A stretch of DNA of 64,000 nt from assembly GCA_021772335.1 (NCBI GenBank), contig JAJFMD010000007.1:372001-436000 (forward strand). Reading direction: 5' to 3'. The translations under genes were made by a program, and so were the position numbers. Of the stretch, positions 1 to 7,658 are shown one piece after another. Each line of letters opens with the position of its first letter. Within the stretch, counting starts at the first letter, position 1. Source of the DNA: Chlamydiota bacterium (lineage in GTDB: Bacteria; Chlamydiota; Chlamydiia; Chlamydiales; Rhabdochlamydiaceae). Under the pieces are notes generated by a model, which was not told the DNA's origin, searched no databases, and worked only from the letters and a program-made list of their open reading frames with translations.

Positions 1-322
1 TGTATTTCCCTTTTGATCTACCATCAAAAATTTCAAGATATTGCCATATGTAGCCGTTAGGATGATAGCTGGTTACAACAGCAGGTGATTTGTTATCTTT
101 GTTTTTCTCATAGACGCGCAACAATTTTTTAAAAGGTTGAGGTGCAAGAAAATCGACGTTTTGGTAGTTGCTAAGTTTGTCATTGGTACTAATCGTTTCA
201 GTGATGCCATTACGATCGATAAGCTGCATACTCATAATTGCTGGTTCTTGATCGCCCTGCTGCTTAGAGCAGCTAGTCGATAAGATGATGATAAGTAGGG
301 GCAGAAGTTGTTTGCGGATCAT
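1..322 (-). CDS. Putative lipoprotein (3' end outside window)
   Basis: I read this by hand as an open frame of 107 codons from an ATG at 322 that runs off the left edge. The N-terminus is a short hydrophobic segment ending in ILSTSC, which looks like a weak lipobox, so I infer an exported lipoprotein. Further in, residues VTSYHPNGYIWQ resemble the beta-hairpin repeats of YwqK/MORN-type proteins, but only one such unit is visible before the edge. The ATG overlaps the stop codon of the upstream gene on the same strand, which suggests translational coupling with the GspM- and GspL-like genes. Function is unknown. The frame and signal are seen; the repeat family is a guess. Confidence 0.6.
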   Translation of the reverse strand, partial: MIRKQLLPLLIIILSTSCSKQQGDQEPAIMSMQLIDRNGITETISTNDKLSNYQNVDFLAPQPFKKLLRVYEKNKDNKSPAVVTSYHPNGYIWQYLEIFDGRSKGKY

Positions 323-948
323 TACAATTTTTCTCTTTTAATCATTTTGAAATCAATTTCAAAAACTTCTTTTTGTTCAGAAAGCTCTTTTTTCTTTAAA
401 TCAAATGATTTAAATAATATCTGCGGAGCTCCTTTAATACAATTATTATATTCTGTTTGATTTAAAAATAAGATTAGATCTTCAGCATTTATTTCTATTG
501 GGTGATCTAAATAAAGTTCAACTTCCTTGTATTTTTTATTATTCCGATTCCTTTTTTCTTTGAGGATAAGCTGATTTTGTTGTTTCAAGAAACTCAAGCG
601 CTCTTGCATCTCTCGGTCAAGTTTAAGATGCAGAGAAAAAGCTTCGAGTGTTTTAATTTCATCTTCAAGAAAAGAAAATTCGAAATGATTATTAAAATAG
701 AAAGGATCTGCTGACTCTATTTGATGAATAAGTGCGTTTTCTTTTTCTTGGGAGCTCTGATATTGGATAATTTTATTTTTCATCGATAGGAGGTAATGTT
801 CGATGGTATTGAGTTCTTTTAATTCGAAAAAAAAGAAAGTGCATACTGCAAGCAAACAGCTTAAAGAAAGAATAAGCGGTGATAGAAAAATCAACCATTT
901 GGGAGGATTGATATTTAAGCTAGGTAGTTTCTTTAATAAATTTTTCAT
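322..948 (-). CDS. GspM/PilN-like single-pass membrane protein
   Basis: The 208-residue protein has a short basic cytoplasmic N-terminus, one membrane segment at about residues 18-42, then a charged helical, probably coiled-coil stretch (about 45-140) and a small C-terminal domain. This is the topology of GspM, PilN or PilO, the inner-membrane partners of GspL/PilM in type II secretion and type IV pilus machines. I see no diagnostic motif, so the call rests on topology and on the neighbour: its ATG overlaps the TGA of the GspL/PilM-like gene upstream (ATGA). It probably helps anchor the secretion ATPase platform. An unrelated chlamydial membrane protein is the alternative. Confidence 0.5.
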   Translation of the reverse strand: MKNLLKKLPSLNINPPKWLIFLSPLILSLSCLLAVCTFFFFELKELNTIEHYLLSMKNKIIQYQSSQEKENALIHQIESADPFYFNNHFEFSFLEDEIKTLEAFSLHLKLDREMQERLSFLKQQNQLILKEKRNRNNKKYKEVELYLDHPIEINAEDLILFLNQTEYNNCIKGAPQILFKSFDLKKKELSEQKEVFEIDFKMIKREKL

Positions 949-2369
949 TTGTTAATGTTTTTTATATAGAATGATATTTTCAATTCAGAATTGTTTAATT
1001 CCCATTCAACTTTTCCGTTTGGGTCAATAAATGTGCTGTCTTTTTTTAATAAATCATATACTTTACGTGCGGTTTCTGGATTGGGACATGTCATTAATAG
1101 AGATGCTTTGGGCCGATAGGGTTGCACTTTTTCACCGAGAAGAGGGTAGCTTTCTAAATGATAATGAACTTCTTTAATTTCTACTTCAGACGCTTCTTTA
1201 GCAATACGTTCAGAGAGTTGTTGAGAAACCCAGCTTAAAAATTCTGTAACATTAGGATGAGATAAAGCATAAGGAAAAGATTTTTTTTGCTGACTAATTT
1301 TTTTCTCTGTTTGATAGAACTTTTCAAGTAGAACCTTTTTGTCGAAAGATTTTTGATTTTTTAAATCTTCAAAGAGAGGCGTAATTAAATTTGAATTTAA
1401 ATGAAATTCTTTTTGTTTTACATAATGACTGCCTATTAAAAGACAAAATAGTGAAATGGCAAAACTTAAAATAGAGAGATTTCGAATGGTATTTTTCTGT
1501 TGTTTAATCTTTTCTGGTAGATAAAACGGTCCAGCTCTAAATTGAACTGTATCTCGGTCATTTTTAATGCCCTCTAGAGCCAAACCAATAGGAAAGGCGT
1601 AGGACTCTAAAGACTGCTCTGAATCAAGAGTTAAAAAGTTTGATTTATCAAACTTATTCTTTAAGAGATCGATTATGTCGAGATGTTGATGGCAGGGACC
1701 AGTGATTAATAGTTCAGAGGGATAGTTTGTTGATGTACTGAAAAAGCGATCACAATATTGAAAAAGCAGTTTTTCATCAATTTTATCAGGCTTGACATAT
1801 CCGTTAAATAAACTTTTTAATCCCCAGGGAAAGCTATAAGAGGTTTTTAGAATCTTGTTCTCAATTGATAAAAAAGTTAGATACTCCCAATCAAAATGTA
1901 TAATACTAAGCGTATCCGTTTGAGGAAAATAATGGCGGGTAAACCGGCAGAGCGCTGCTGGTAGGCAAGAGATTATATCCGGTCTAATATCATGGTGCTT
2001 AAGTTCTGCAATATGCTGATTTAGATAGATTGTGCGACTGGCAAAAAGGGAGAGCTCTGTGTTGTTTTTTTGCTTTTGCAGAAGGGGAAAAATCACTGCT
2101 TCAGAGGAGTCAAAAGGGATTAACTCTTCAATTTGAAAAGCGAGCAAGGCACGCGCTTTCCTTAAGCTGCTTATAGAAAGTTTTTTATGTCTGTAAAGGA
2201 TTTTTTCCCCAACAAGACCACTGATAACTGAGGTATTTGATAAAAAATATTTTTCCGCTTCAGATAAAGAAGTTGTTAGTAATTTCTCAATAGAGATGTC
2301 TTTTTTGTCCTTATGCAGAACAGCTAGGGATAAATTTTTTTCATCTAAAGAGATGCCAATAAATTTCAT
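945..2369 (-). CDS. GspL/PilM-like type II secretion platform protein
   Basis: The 474-residue protein has an N-terminal actin-like fold of the PilM/GspL type (about residues 1-270): it opens with MKFIGISLDEKNLSLAVL and has an early stretch rich in LRKARALLAFQIEELIPFD, typical of this family. A membrane segment follows at about 295-315, then a periplasmic ferredoxin-like tail. In GspL the cytoplasmic part recruits the GspE ATPase and the tail binds GspM. No Shine-Dalgarno sequence stands out before the ATG. It is the first gene of a coupled minus-strand set of three. Divergence is strong, so the family call is from pattern, not from a search. Confidence 0.6.
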   Translation of the reverse strand: MKFIGISLDEKNLSLAVLHKDKKDISIEKLLTTSLSEAEKYFLSNTSVISGLVGEKILYRHKKLSISSLRKARALLAFQIEELIPFDSSEAVIFPLLQKQKNNTELSLFASRTIYLNQHIAELKHHDIRPDIISCLPAALCRFTRHYFPQTDTLSIIHFDWEYLTFLSIENKILKTSYSFPWGLKSLFNGYVKPDKIDEKLLFQYCDRFFSTSTNYPSELLITGPCHQHLDIIDLLKNKFDKSNFLTLDSEQSLESYAFPIGLALEGIKNDRDTVQFRAGPFYLPEKIKQQKNTIRNLSILSFAISLFCLLIGSHYVKQKEFHLNSNLITPLFEDLKNQKSFDKKVLLEKFYQTEKKISQQKKSFPYALSHPNVTEFLSWVSQQLSERIAKEASEVEIKEVHYHLESYPLLGEKVQPYRPKASLLMTCPNPETARKVYDLLKKDSTFIDPNGKVEWELNNSELKISFYIKNINK

Positions 2370-2494
2370 AGAAAAACTAAATTCAAAAAAAGGTATTTTA
2401 TAAGAAAAAGTGATTAATTTAAATAAGAAAAGAATTTTGAGATTCCAAAATATCTTTTCTTTGTTATGATGAGTACTTAAAAAATGAGGAAGAT

Positions 2495-2761
2495 ATGATA
2501 CTAAGCCAAATTGTACACTACTGCTTTATCTGTTATACGGGGATGTTAATCATACGGATAGTCGCTTCGTGGTTTCCCCGGGTAGCTTTTTCTCATCCAG
2601 TGCGTTTTATCTCTTTTTATACCGATCCTTATCTCAATGTTTTTCGCAGATTGATACCACCTATCGGTGGAATGCTCGATCTCAGTCCTTTTCTCGCTTA
2701 TGTGGGATTGACTTTTTCTGAAACAATTATTCAATCAATTATTTATAGATGTCTTATTTAA
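2495..2761 (+). CDS. YggT family membrane protein
   Basis: The 88-residue protein has two hydrophobic segments separated by the stretch FYTDPYLNVFRRLIPPIGGMLDLSPFLAY. The order 'DPYL..FRR.IPP.GG.D.SP' is the hallmark of the YggT (YGGT) family of small integral membrane proteins, which are linked to osmotolerance and cell division factors in other bacteria. A good ribosome binding site (GAGGAAG) lies just before the ATG. The 3' end overlaps the start of dusB by 13 bases, so the two are probably co-translated. Confidence 0.85.
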   Translation: MILSQIVHYCFICYTGMLIIRIVASWFPRVAFSHPVRFISFYTDPYLNVFRRLIPPIGGMLDLSPFLAYVGLTFSETIIQSIIYRCLI

Positions 2762-3741
2762 AAAGTCCCTTTTTTATTGGCGATTTAGAGCTAAGTTCCA
2801 ATGTTTTTGCAGCTCCCCTCGCCGGTTGCTCTGATTTCCCTTTTCGTAAAATGACAAAGCGCTATAGGCCTGGTCTTGTCTTTTGTGAAATGGTTAAGAT
2901 CGACGCTTTGGTTCGCCACGACCCAAACACTTATCGTTTGCTTGATTTTTCATCAGACATGCATCCAATTGGTGCACAAATCTGTGGTAGTAAATTAAAT
3001 ATCGTTGCTGAGGCGGCACGCATTGTGGAAGATCTGGGTTTTGATTTAATTGATTTAAATTGCGGTTGTCCAGTTGATAAAGTAACTAAAGATGGAAGTG
3101 GTTCTGGGCTGTTGAGAACACCTGATCTTATAGCAGAGATGATTGCAAAGATTACTTCAGTCGTTTCAATTCCTGTAACAGTGAAAATTCGAGCAGGCTG
3201 GGATGATGAGAATATCGTAGCAAGTAAAATTACTCAATTAGCAGAAGCAGCTGGAGCAAAAGCGATATTTATTCATGGAAGAACACGCCAACAAGCTTAT
3301 CGAGGTTTTGCAAATTGGGATCATATCAAAGCGGCTAAAGCCGCCGCAAATGAAATTAAAGTTTTTGGGAATGGGGATGTTTTTGATCCAATTGCTGCAA
3401 AAAAAATGTTTGAAAGTACAGGTTGCGATGGGGTTTTAGTTTCAAGAGGAACTTTTGGTCAGCCTTGGATTTTTGAAGACATCTACTCATATTTGGAATC
3501 GGGCGTTTTCCCAAAGAGAGATATAAATACTATTCTTATGACTTTTAAGGAACATGTCGAAGATATTTTCTCATATGCCAATGAGAGAAAAGCTTTGCTT
3601 GATTTAAAGCGTGTAGGGTGTTGGTATCTAAAGCAAATTGAAGGAACAAAAAAATTTAAAGAAAAATTGAATCGCAGCAAAAGTAGAAGTGAGATTGATG
3701 CTCTTATTGAGGAATTTAGTTTAGAACAAATCACTGCATGA
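2749..3741 (+). CDS. dusB: tRNA-dihydrouridine synthase
   Basis: The product (330 residues) is a flavin-dependent enzyme that reduces uridines in the tRNA D-loop. The TIM-barrel N-terminal part carries FAAPLAGCSDFPFR at the FMN site and the active-site stretch DLNCGCPVDKVTKDGSG with its catalytic cysteine. Further along are IHGRTRQQAYRG and GNGDV, the usual Dus phosphate- and tRNA-contact motifs, then a helical C-terminal domain. Length is normal for the DusB/Nifr3 group. It overlaps yggT upstream, and its stop overlaps the acyP start (ATGA), making a three-gene unit. Confidence 0.93.
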   Translation: MSYLKSPFFIGDLELSSNVFAAPLAGCSDFPFRKMTKRYRPGLVFCEMVKIDALVRHDPNTYRLLDFSSDMHPIGAQICGSKLNIVAEAARIVEDLGFDLIDLNCGCPVDKVTKDGSGSGLLRTPDLIAEMIAKITSVVSIPVTVKIRAGWDDENIVASKITQLAEAAGAKAIFIHGRTRQQAYRGFANWDHIKAAKAAANEIKVFGNGDVFDPIAAKKMFESTGCDGVLVSRGTFGQPWIFEDIYSYLESGVFPKRDINTILMTFKEHVEDIFSYANERKALLDLKRVGCWYLKQIEGTKKFKEKLNRSKSRSEIDALIEEFSLEQITA

Positions 3742-4022
3742 AAGAAAAACTCTCACAACTTAATCTTATAGCTAAAGGCAACGTACAGGGTGTAGGATTT
3801 CGTTTTACTGCTGAGAAAATAGCAAATAGATTACATTTAGTCGGATATGTCCTTAACACTGAAAACGGTGATGTTGAAGTGTGTGCACAGGGCGAAAAGC
3901 AGCAGCTAGAAGCTTTTATTGAGCAAATCAAGAGCTCTTTTGATTCTCGCTATATTCTGTCCCTTGATATTAGTTTTTCCTTGCCTAAGGAGCTGTATAA
4001 CAGCTTTTCAATCCGTTTTTAA
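3738..4022 (+). CDS. acyP: Acylphosphatase
   Basis: At 94 residues this has the normal size of an acylphosphatase, which hydrolyses carboxyl-phosphate bonds in small acyl phosphates. The phosphate-cradle motif GNVQGVGFR, with its catalytic arginine, is intact near residues 14-22, and the catalytic asparagine is present in YVLNTENGDVEV. Its start codon overlaps the dusB stop. At the 3' end the stop codons of this gene and the convergent NYN gene share the same TTAA. Confidence 0.93.
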   Translation: MKEKLSQLNLIAKGNVQGVGFRFTAEKIANRLHLVGYVLNTENGDVEVCAQGEKQQLEAFIEQIKSSFDSRYILSLDISFSLPKELYNSFSIRF

Positions 4023-4510
4023 TCGTCTCTGTTAAGAAAACGGAGTCTCTCTTTGAAAATTTTTTCTAATCTTTTTAGATTTGACGTAGTTTCTTCGAAT
4101 GAGTGTTTACTTTCTTGGCTCGAGGGTTTCTTCTTTTTCTTTAAAAGTCTATTGATGAAATTTTCAACAGGCAGAGTTTTAAATCCTAAAAAATGAATCT
4201 CATTTGCGAGCTTTTTATCAGATGTCACAATCGTAAGATCCGGTGATCTTTTTTTGTAGCTCAGGAGTTCAATGATGTAGTCATCAACGGATTGTCCATC
4301 GGGTGTGTAAATTACATTAAAATAGATGCCTGATTGCAGAGTGGAAGGAACTTCGCGTTCGCGTCCTTCAAATGCTATTGAACATTCAAGATGAAAGATT
4401 TCTGTATGGTGTTTAAGGAAAGAGATTAATTCCTCTCTATCACTAGTGATGGAAATATCACCTTCTGTAAGACGAAATAAAAGGTTATAGCCATCAATCA
4501 AATATCGCAT
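4019..4510 (-). CDS. YacP-like NYN domain ribonuclease
   Basis: This 163-residue protein has the PIN-like NYN fold. It opens with MRYLIDGYNLLF, where the aspartate and asparagine belong to the metal site. Further acidic positions follow in SVDDYIIE and in TIVTSDKKLA. The family includes Bacillus Rae1/YacP, a ribosome-associated endoribonuclease; the exact substrate here is unknown. The C-terminal 40 residues are basic and may bind RNA. It starts one base after the stop of rdgB, so the two are probably cotranscribed. Confidence 0.8.
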   Translation of the reverse strand: MRYLIDGYNLLFRLTEGDISITSDREELISFLKHHTEIFHLECSIAFEGREREVPSTLQSGIYFNVIYTPDGQSVDDYIIELLSYKKRSPDLTIVTSDKKLANEIHFLGFKTLPVENFINRLLKKKKKPSSQESKHSFEETTSNLKRLEKIFKERLRFLNRDD

Positions 4511-4511
4511 A

Positions 4512-5108
4512 TTAGCGATTGATTGATTCTAAGGTGATTAGAAGTTTATCAAGAGCTTTACGTCTATGAGAAACTCGATTTTTTACCGATTCCTCGAGTT
4601 GAGCAAAGGTTTTACCATATTCATGTTTGATGAAAATAGGGTCGTATCCAAAGCCATTACTTCCCATTTCGCATTCGGTAATGGTACCTTCGCAAATGCC
4701 TTCGACCTGCTTTTTTATTCCTTGAGGTGATGCAAGAGTGATATTACAGATATAATGAGCTTGTCTTTTAGAATTTTGAAGAGAACGCATCTCGTCTAAA
4801 AGTTTTTTTCGATTTTGAGCATCATTTGCATGCTCTCCGGCATAGCGAGCTGAATAGATTCCCGGAGCACCTCCCAGTGCAGGAACTACAAGGCCTGAGT
4901 CATCAGCTATTACCCAGCAATTAAGAGCTTTTGCTGCATCGAGAGCTTTTAAAGCGGCGTTGCCTTCAAAGGTTGATTCAGTTTCGGGGGGTAAACTATA
5001 GTTAGGAAAGTCGAGTAATGAAAGAACATCGAGATTGGGAATCTCTTTTAGCATAGCGCGGTATTCGCGAATTTTATGTATATTATGCGTTGCTAAAATG
5101 ATTTTCAT
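4512..5108 (-). CDS. rdgB: XTP/dITP diphosphatase (Ham1/RdgB)
   Basis: The product (198 residues) removes non-canonical purine nucleotides (XTP, dITP, ITP) before they enter DNA or RNA. The family's N-terminal motif IILATHNIHKIREY is present, as are the core ADDSGLVVPALGGAPGIYSARYAG stretch with its metal-binding aspartates, and GFGYDPIF and SHRRKAL near the C-terminus. Length is standard. It lies directly upstream of the NYN ribonuclease and downstream of greA on the same strand, with only about 60 bases between greA's stop and its start. Confidence 0.95.
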   Translation of the reverse strand: MKIILATHNIHKIREYRAMLKEIPNLDVLSLLDFPNYSLPPETESTFEGNAALKALDAAKALNCWVIADDSGLVVPALGGAPGIYSARYAGEHANDAQNRKKLLDEMRSLQNSKRQAHYICNITLASPQGIKKQVEGICEGTITECEMGSNGFGYDPIFIKHEYGKTFAQLEESVKNRVSHRRKALDKLLITLESINR

Positions 5109-5168
5109 TGGTTTTTCTCATATTTTTTGCAGCCAAAAACAGACTAATACTATCAATTAGCGCTTGAT

Positions 5169-7325
5169 TTATAGGAAGCTCTTAATTCCAGTAATTGTAA
5201 ATGTATCATCTTGAAAATTAAAAGATTCTCCAACTTCTAGTCCTTCAATCTTTTTTGCGAGTTTCGATTGATAATAGAGAATATTATTTTCAGGATCTGC
5301 ATCCCAAGGGCCAAGAAGTGTGTAATGCGCTTTTTTACCCGAAGAGCTTATGCATTCTACAATTGTGCCAATGCCTGTTTTTTTTGTGTCAATTATATCA
5401 GAAGAAATAATCTGTGCGCGTTTGATTTGGTCAGAGATAAATTTCATTTCTCCCTGAAGGCGATCTCTTTTTTCTAAGGCAAATTTATACTCAGAATTTT
5501 CGCGCAGATCCCCATGAGAGCGAGCGATTTCAATTTCTTTTGCAGTTTGTATCATTTCGATACTTCCAATCTCTTCTAATCGAAGCTTTGCTTGATTAAA
5601 CCCCTTTTCAGTTGACCAAATGATATCTTCATCAAAAAGGTTCTCCTTTTGGACACCCTTCGCTAGTTCTGGATGAGCTACCTCCGCCAAAGACTGAAGA
5701 ATTTTAATTTCGTGTTGATCAAAGGAGAAGCATTTTGTAGAGAGGAGTAAGAATTCTTTAACTTCATTGACATTAGCATCTTTAAATATTTTACGGACAA
5801 TCGAGAAACGGTTAGCGGTGAGCAATGAATGGATCTTTTTAGTTAGGTCGCGCTGGTCATCTGCATGCTCGAGTTCGCTCAAACAGATCAATAACATTTC
5901 AAAAAATTTACTTTTACTGTGAGTATCAGAAAAAGGAATTTGATGATCAGAAGTGATTTTTTGGAAATACCAAATTAAAGTGTCAGGATATTTTTCTGGA
6001 TGCTCTAATATTTGACTTATAGGCTTTTCAATTAACTCAATAGAGCCCGCCTTTTTTAGCTCTGTTAAAATATAATCTCGCAATGGAGCATGTTTGATCC
6101 CTAAAAATAATTGGCTAAAATATTTCTGCCATTCAGAACAAAATTTGCGAATAGATATAAGAAAGCGTTTTTTGAAAGCGATCACCTCAATTGAATCGGT
6201 GATATCTTTGACATCATCATCATTCAAAAGTGAGACCAATTCAGCGAGTTGAGTTTTAGCAGATTTTTCAGAAAGATCTTCTAGAAAGAAATAAATTTGA
6301 AGGATTTGTGCCTTGCTTATTTCATTAACGTTCAACATTTCCTTTAATTGGGCAATAAGGCTTTGTTTGAATTCAGCATTTTTGAGAGTTTCAGGGAAAT
6401 CGCGAAGAAATGTATAGATCATTTGGATAAATGTATTGATATCAGGGTGTTTCTCTAATGCTTTTTTCAAGAGTTCTTCATGAGAAACTTCCTGTTCACG
6501 CAATTTAAAAGGAGACTTAAGGCTTTTCGGTGATTCTATATGAGTGTCTCTCTTAAGCTTTCCTCTTGTGTTTTGCCACCAGCGTGACCAGTCATCGGCT
6601 TGTATAACTAATTCGCATAGTTCATCTTTGATTTCTCCAGCTGTTTTAGGACCAAGATCGCGTAATAAAGAACGGATAACTCCAACAGGATCTTTCTTAG
6701 CCTCTTGTTCGAGCTGATCTGGATTTCCGAAGCGGCGTGCAAGGAAATGGTCATCAGGCATTGGTAGTAGAGTATTAAATGCAACTTCGAAAGAGAGATC
6801 TTTTTTCCCAGGGACGTAGTCAAATTCGATGACGAGTTGCTCTCGCACAATAGAGAAATCCATAATTTCTCCAATTCCCCAGCCCCCTGTATGAAAGACA
6901 AATTTGCCACAATCAATGTGTGAGAGGAGTTCGAATTTACCAATAATTCCTTGAAATGAGGAGTCTGTTTGTAAACCAGTAATTCTAACTTTCAGATCAT
7001 AGTTAGGAAGATCTGCAAATCTATTTTTTAGATAATCTTGGACAAGTTCTTTTAATGAAGCTCTATTTGATGCTTGAAGATCGACAATTAGGCGGATAAT
7101 GGCATGAGACGTAGTACTTTCTTCGAGGTTTTCCCAAAGGCAAATAGCACGTTCAGCTTGAGATTCAAACAGATTGCGAAAATCTGAATTTTTTATTACC
7201 TCTAATATTTTCTTTAGTTCGACGGGATCGATTTGATCGCCTGCGCAATATTCTTCCCAAAGCTGTAAAATTCTTGTTTGATTTCTCTGATTAATAGCAT
7301 CTAAAATATCTTCTAGATAGCGCAT
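5169..7325 (-). CDS. greA: Chlamydia-type long GreA transcription elongation factor
   Basis: Only the last 155 residues or so are a normal GreA: a coiled coil bearing the acidic tip GDLRENSEY, which reaches into the RNA polymerase secondary channel to stimulate transcript cleavage, followed by the FKBP-like domain ending in FTITGIKSF. Ahead of it lies an all-helical extension of about 560 residues with a GIGEIMDF stretch near residue 150, typical of chlamydial GreA. I place the start at the ATG at 7325, preceded by AAGGGG, not at the GTG two codons upstream. It probably heads the minus-strand unit greA-rdgB-yacP. Confidence 0.92.
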   Translation of the reverse strand: MRYLEDILDAINQRNQTRILQLWEEYCAGDQIDPVELKKILEVIKNSDFRNLFESQAERAICLWENLEESTTSHAIIRLIVDLQASNRASLKELVQDYLKNRFADLPNYDLKVRITGLQTDSSFQGIIGKFELLSHIDCGKFVFHTGGWGIGEIMDFSIVREQLVIEFDYVPGKKDLSFEVAFNTLLPMPDDHFLARRFGNPDQLEQEAKKDPVGVIRSLLRDLGPKTAGEIKDELCELVIQADDWSRWWQNTRGKLKRDTHIESPKSLKSPFKLREQEVSHEELLKKALEKHPDINTFIQMIYTFLRDFPETLKNAEFKQSLIAQLKEMLNVNEISKAQILQIYFFLEDLSEKSAKTQLAELVSLLNDDDVKDITDSIEVIAFKKRFLISIRKFCSEWQKYFSQLFLGIKHAPLRDYILTELKKAGSIELIEKPISQILEHPEKYPDTLIWYFQKITSDHQIPFSDTHSKSKFFEMLLICLSELEHADDQRDLTKKIHSLLTANRFSIVRKIFKDANVNEVKEFLLLSTKCFSFDQHEIKILQSLAEVAHPELAKGVQKENLFDEDIIWSTEKGFNQAKLRLEEIGSIEMIQTAKEIEIARSHGDLRENSEYKFALEKRDRLQGEMKFISDQIKRAQIISSDIIDTKKTGIGTIVECISSSGKKAHYTLLGPWDADPENNILYYQSKLAKKIEGLEVGESFNFQDDTFTITGIKSFL

Positions 7326-7658
7326 GCACACCCCTTTTTTGACTTGAATCCCTAAGACAGGCTCACATATTAATTTTAAGAGAAAATAACCATGCCTTAA
7401 TGGAATTAAGAAAGGATTATAAATACGACCTTAATAATCTTCAATTAGTAATTTGCATTTTTCCAAAAAATCTCCCCTTCACTCCAAATCAACGCACTAT
7501 TGCATATGAAATAGTGAGCAAAAAATAATTAAATCTAATTATTTTTATAATACCCAGGCATCGATACAATTTTCATTTAGAAAAAAGAGCAGCTAACCTA
7601 TCTTTCCTTCTAAAAAACTGTTCAATAACTAATTTGATTGTGATTTCTCCTAATTTCG
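7326..7658. other. Divergent intergenic region with AT-only hairpin
   Basis: This 333-base gap separates divergent greA and the YjbH-type gene and must hold both promoters, though no clean -35/-10 pair stands out. It holds two inverted repeats: CACTAT/ATAGTG at 7495-7516, and a perfect 11-base repeat with a 4-base loop at 7521-7546 (arms AAAAATAATTA and TAATTATTTTT). The second is purely A/T and ends in a T-run on both strands, so it could act as a weak two-way terminator or a protein site. No tRNA or convincing small ORF was found. Confidence 0.55.
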
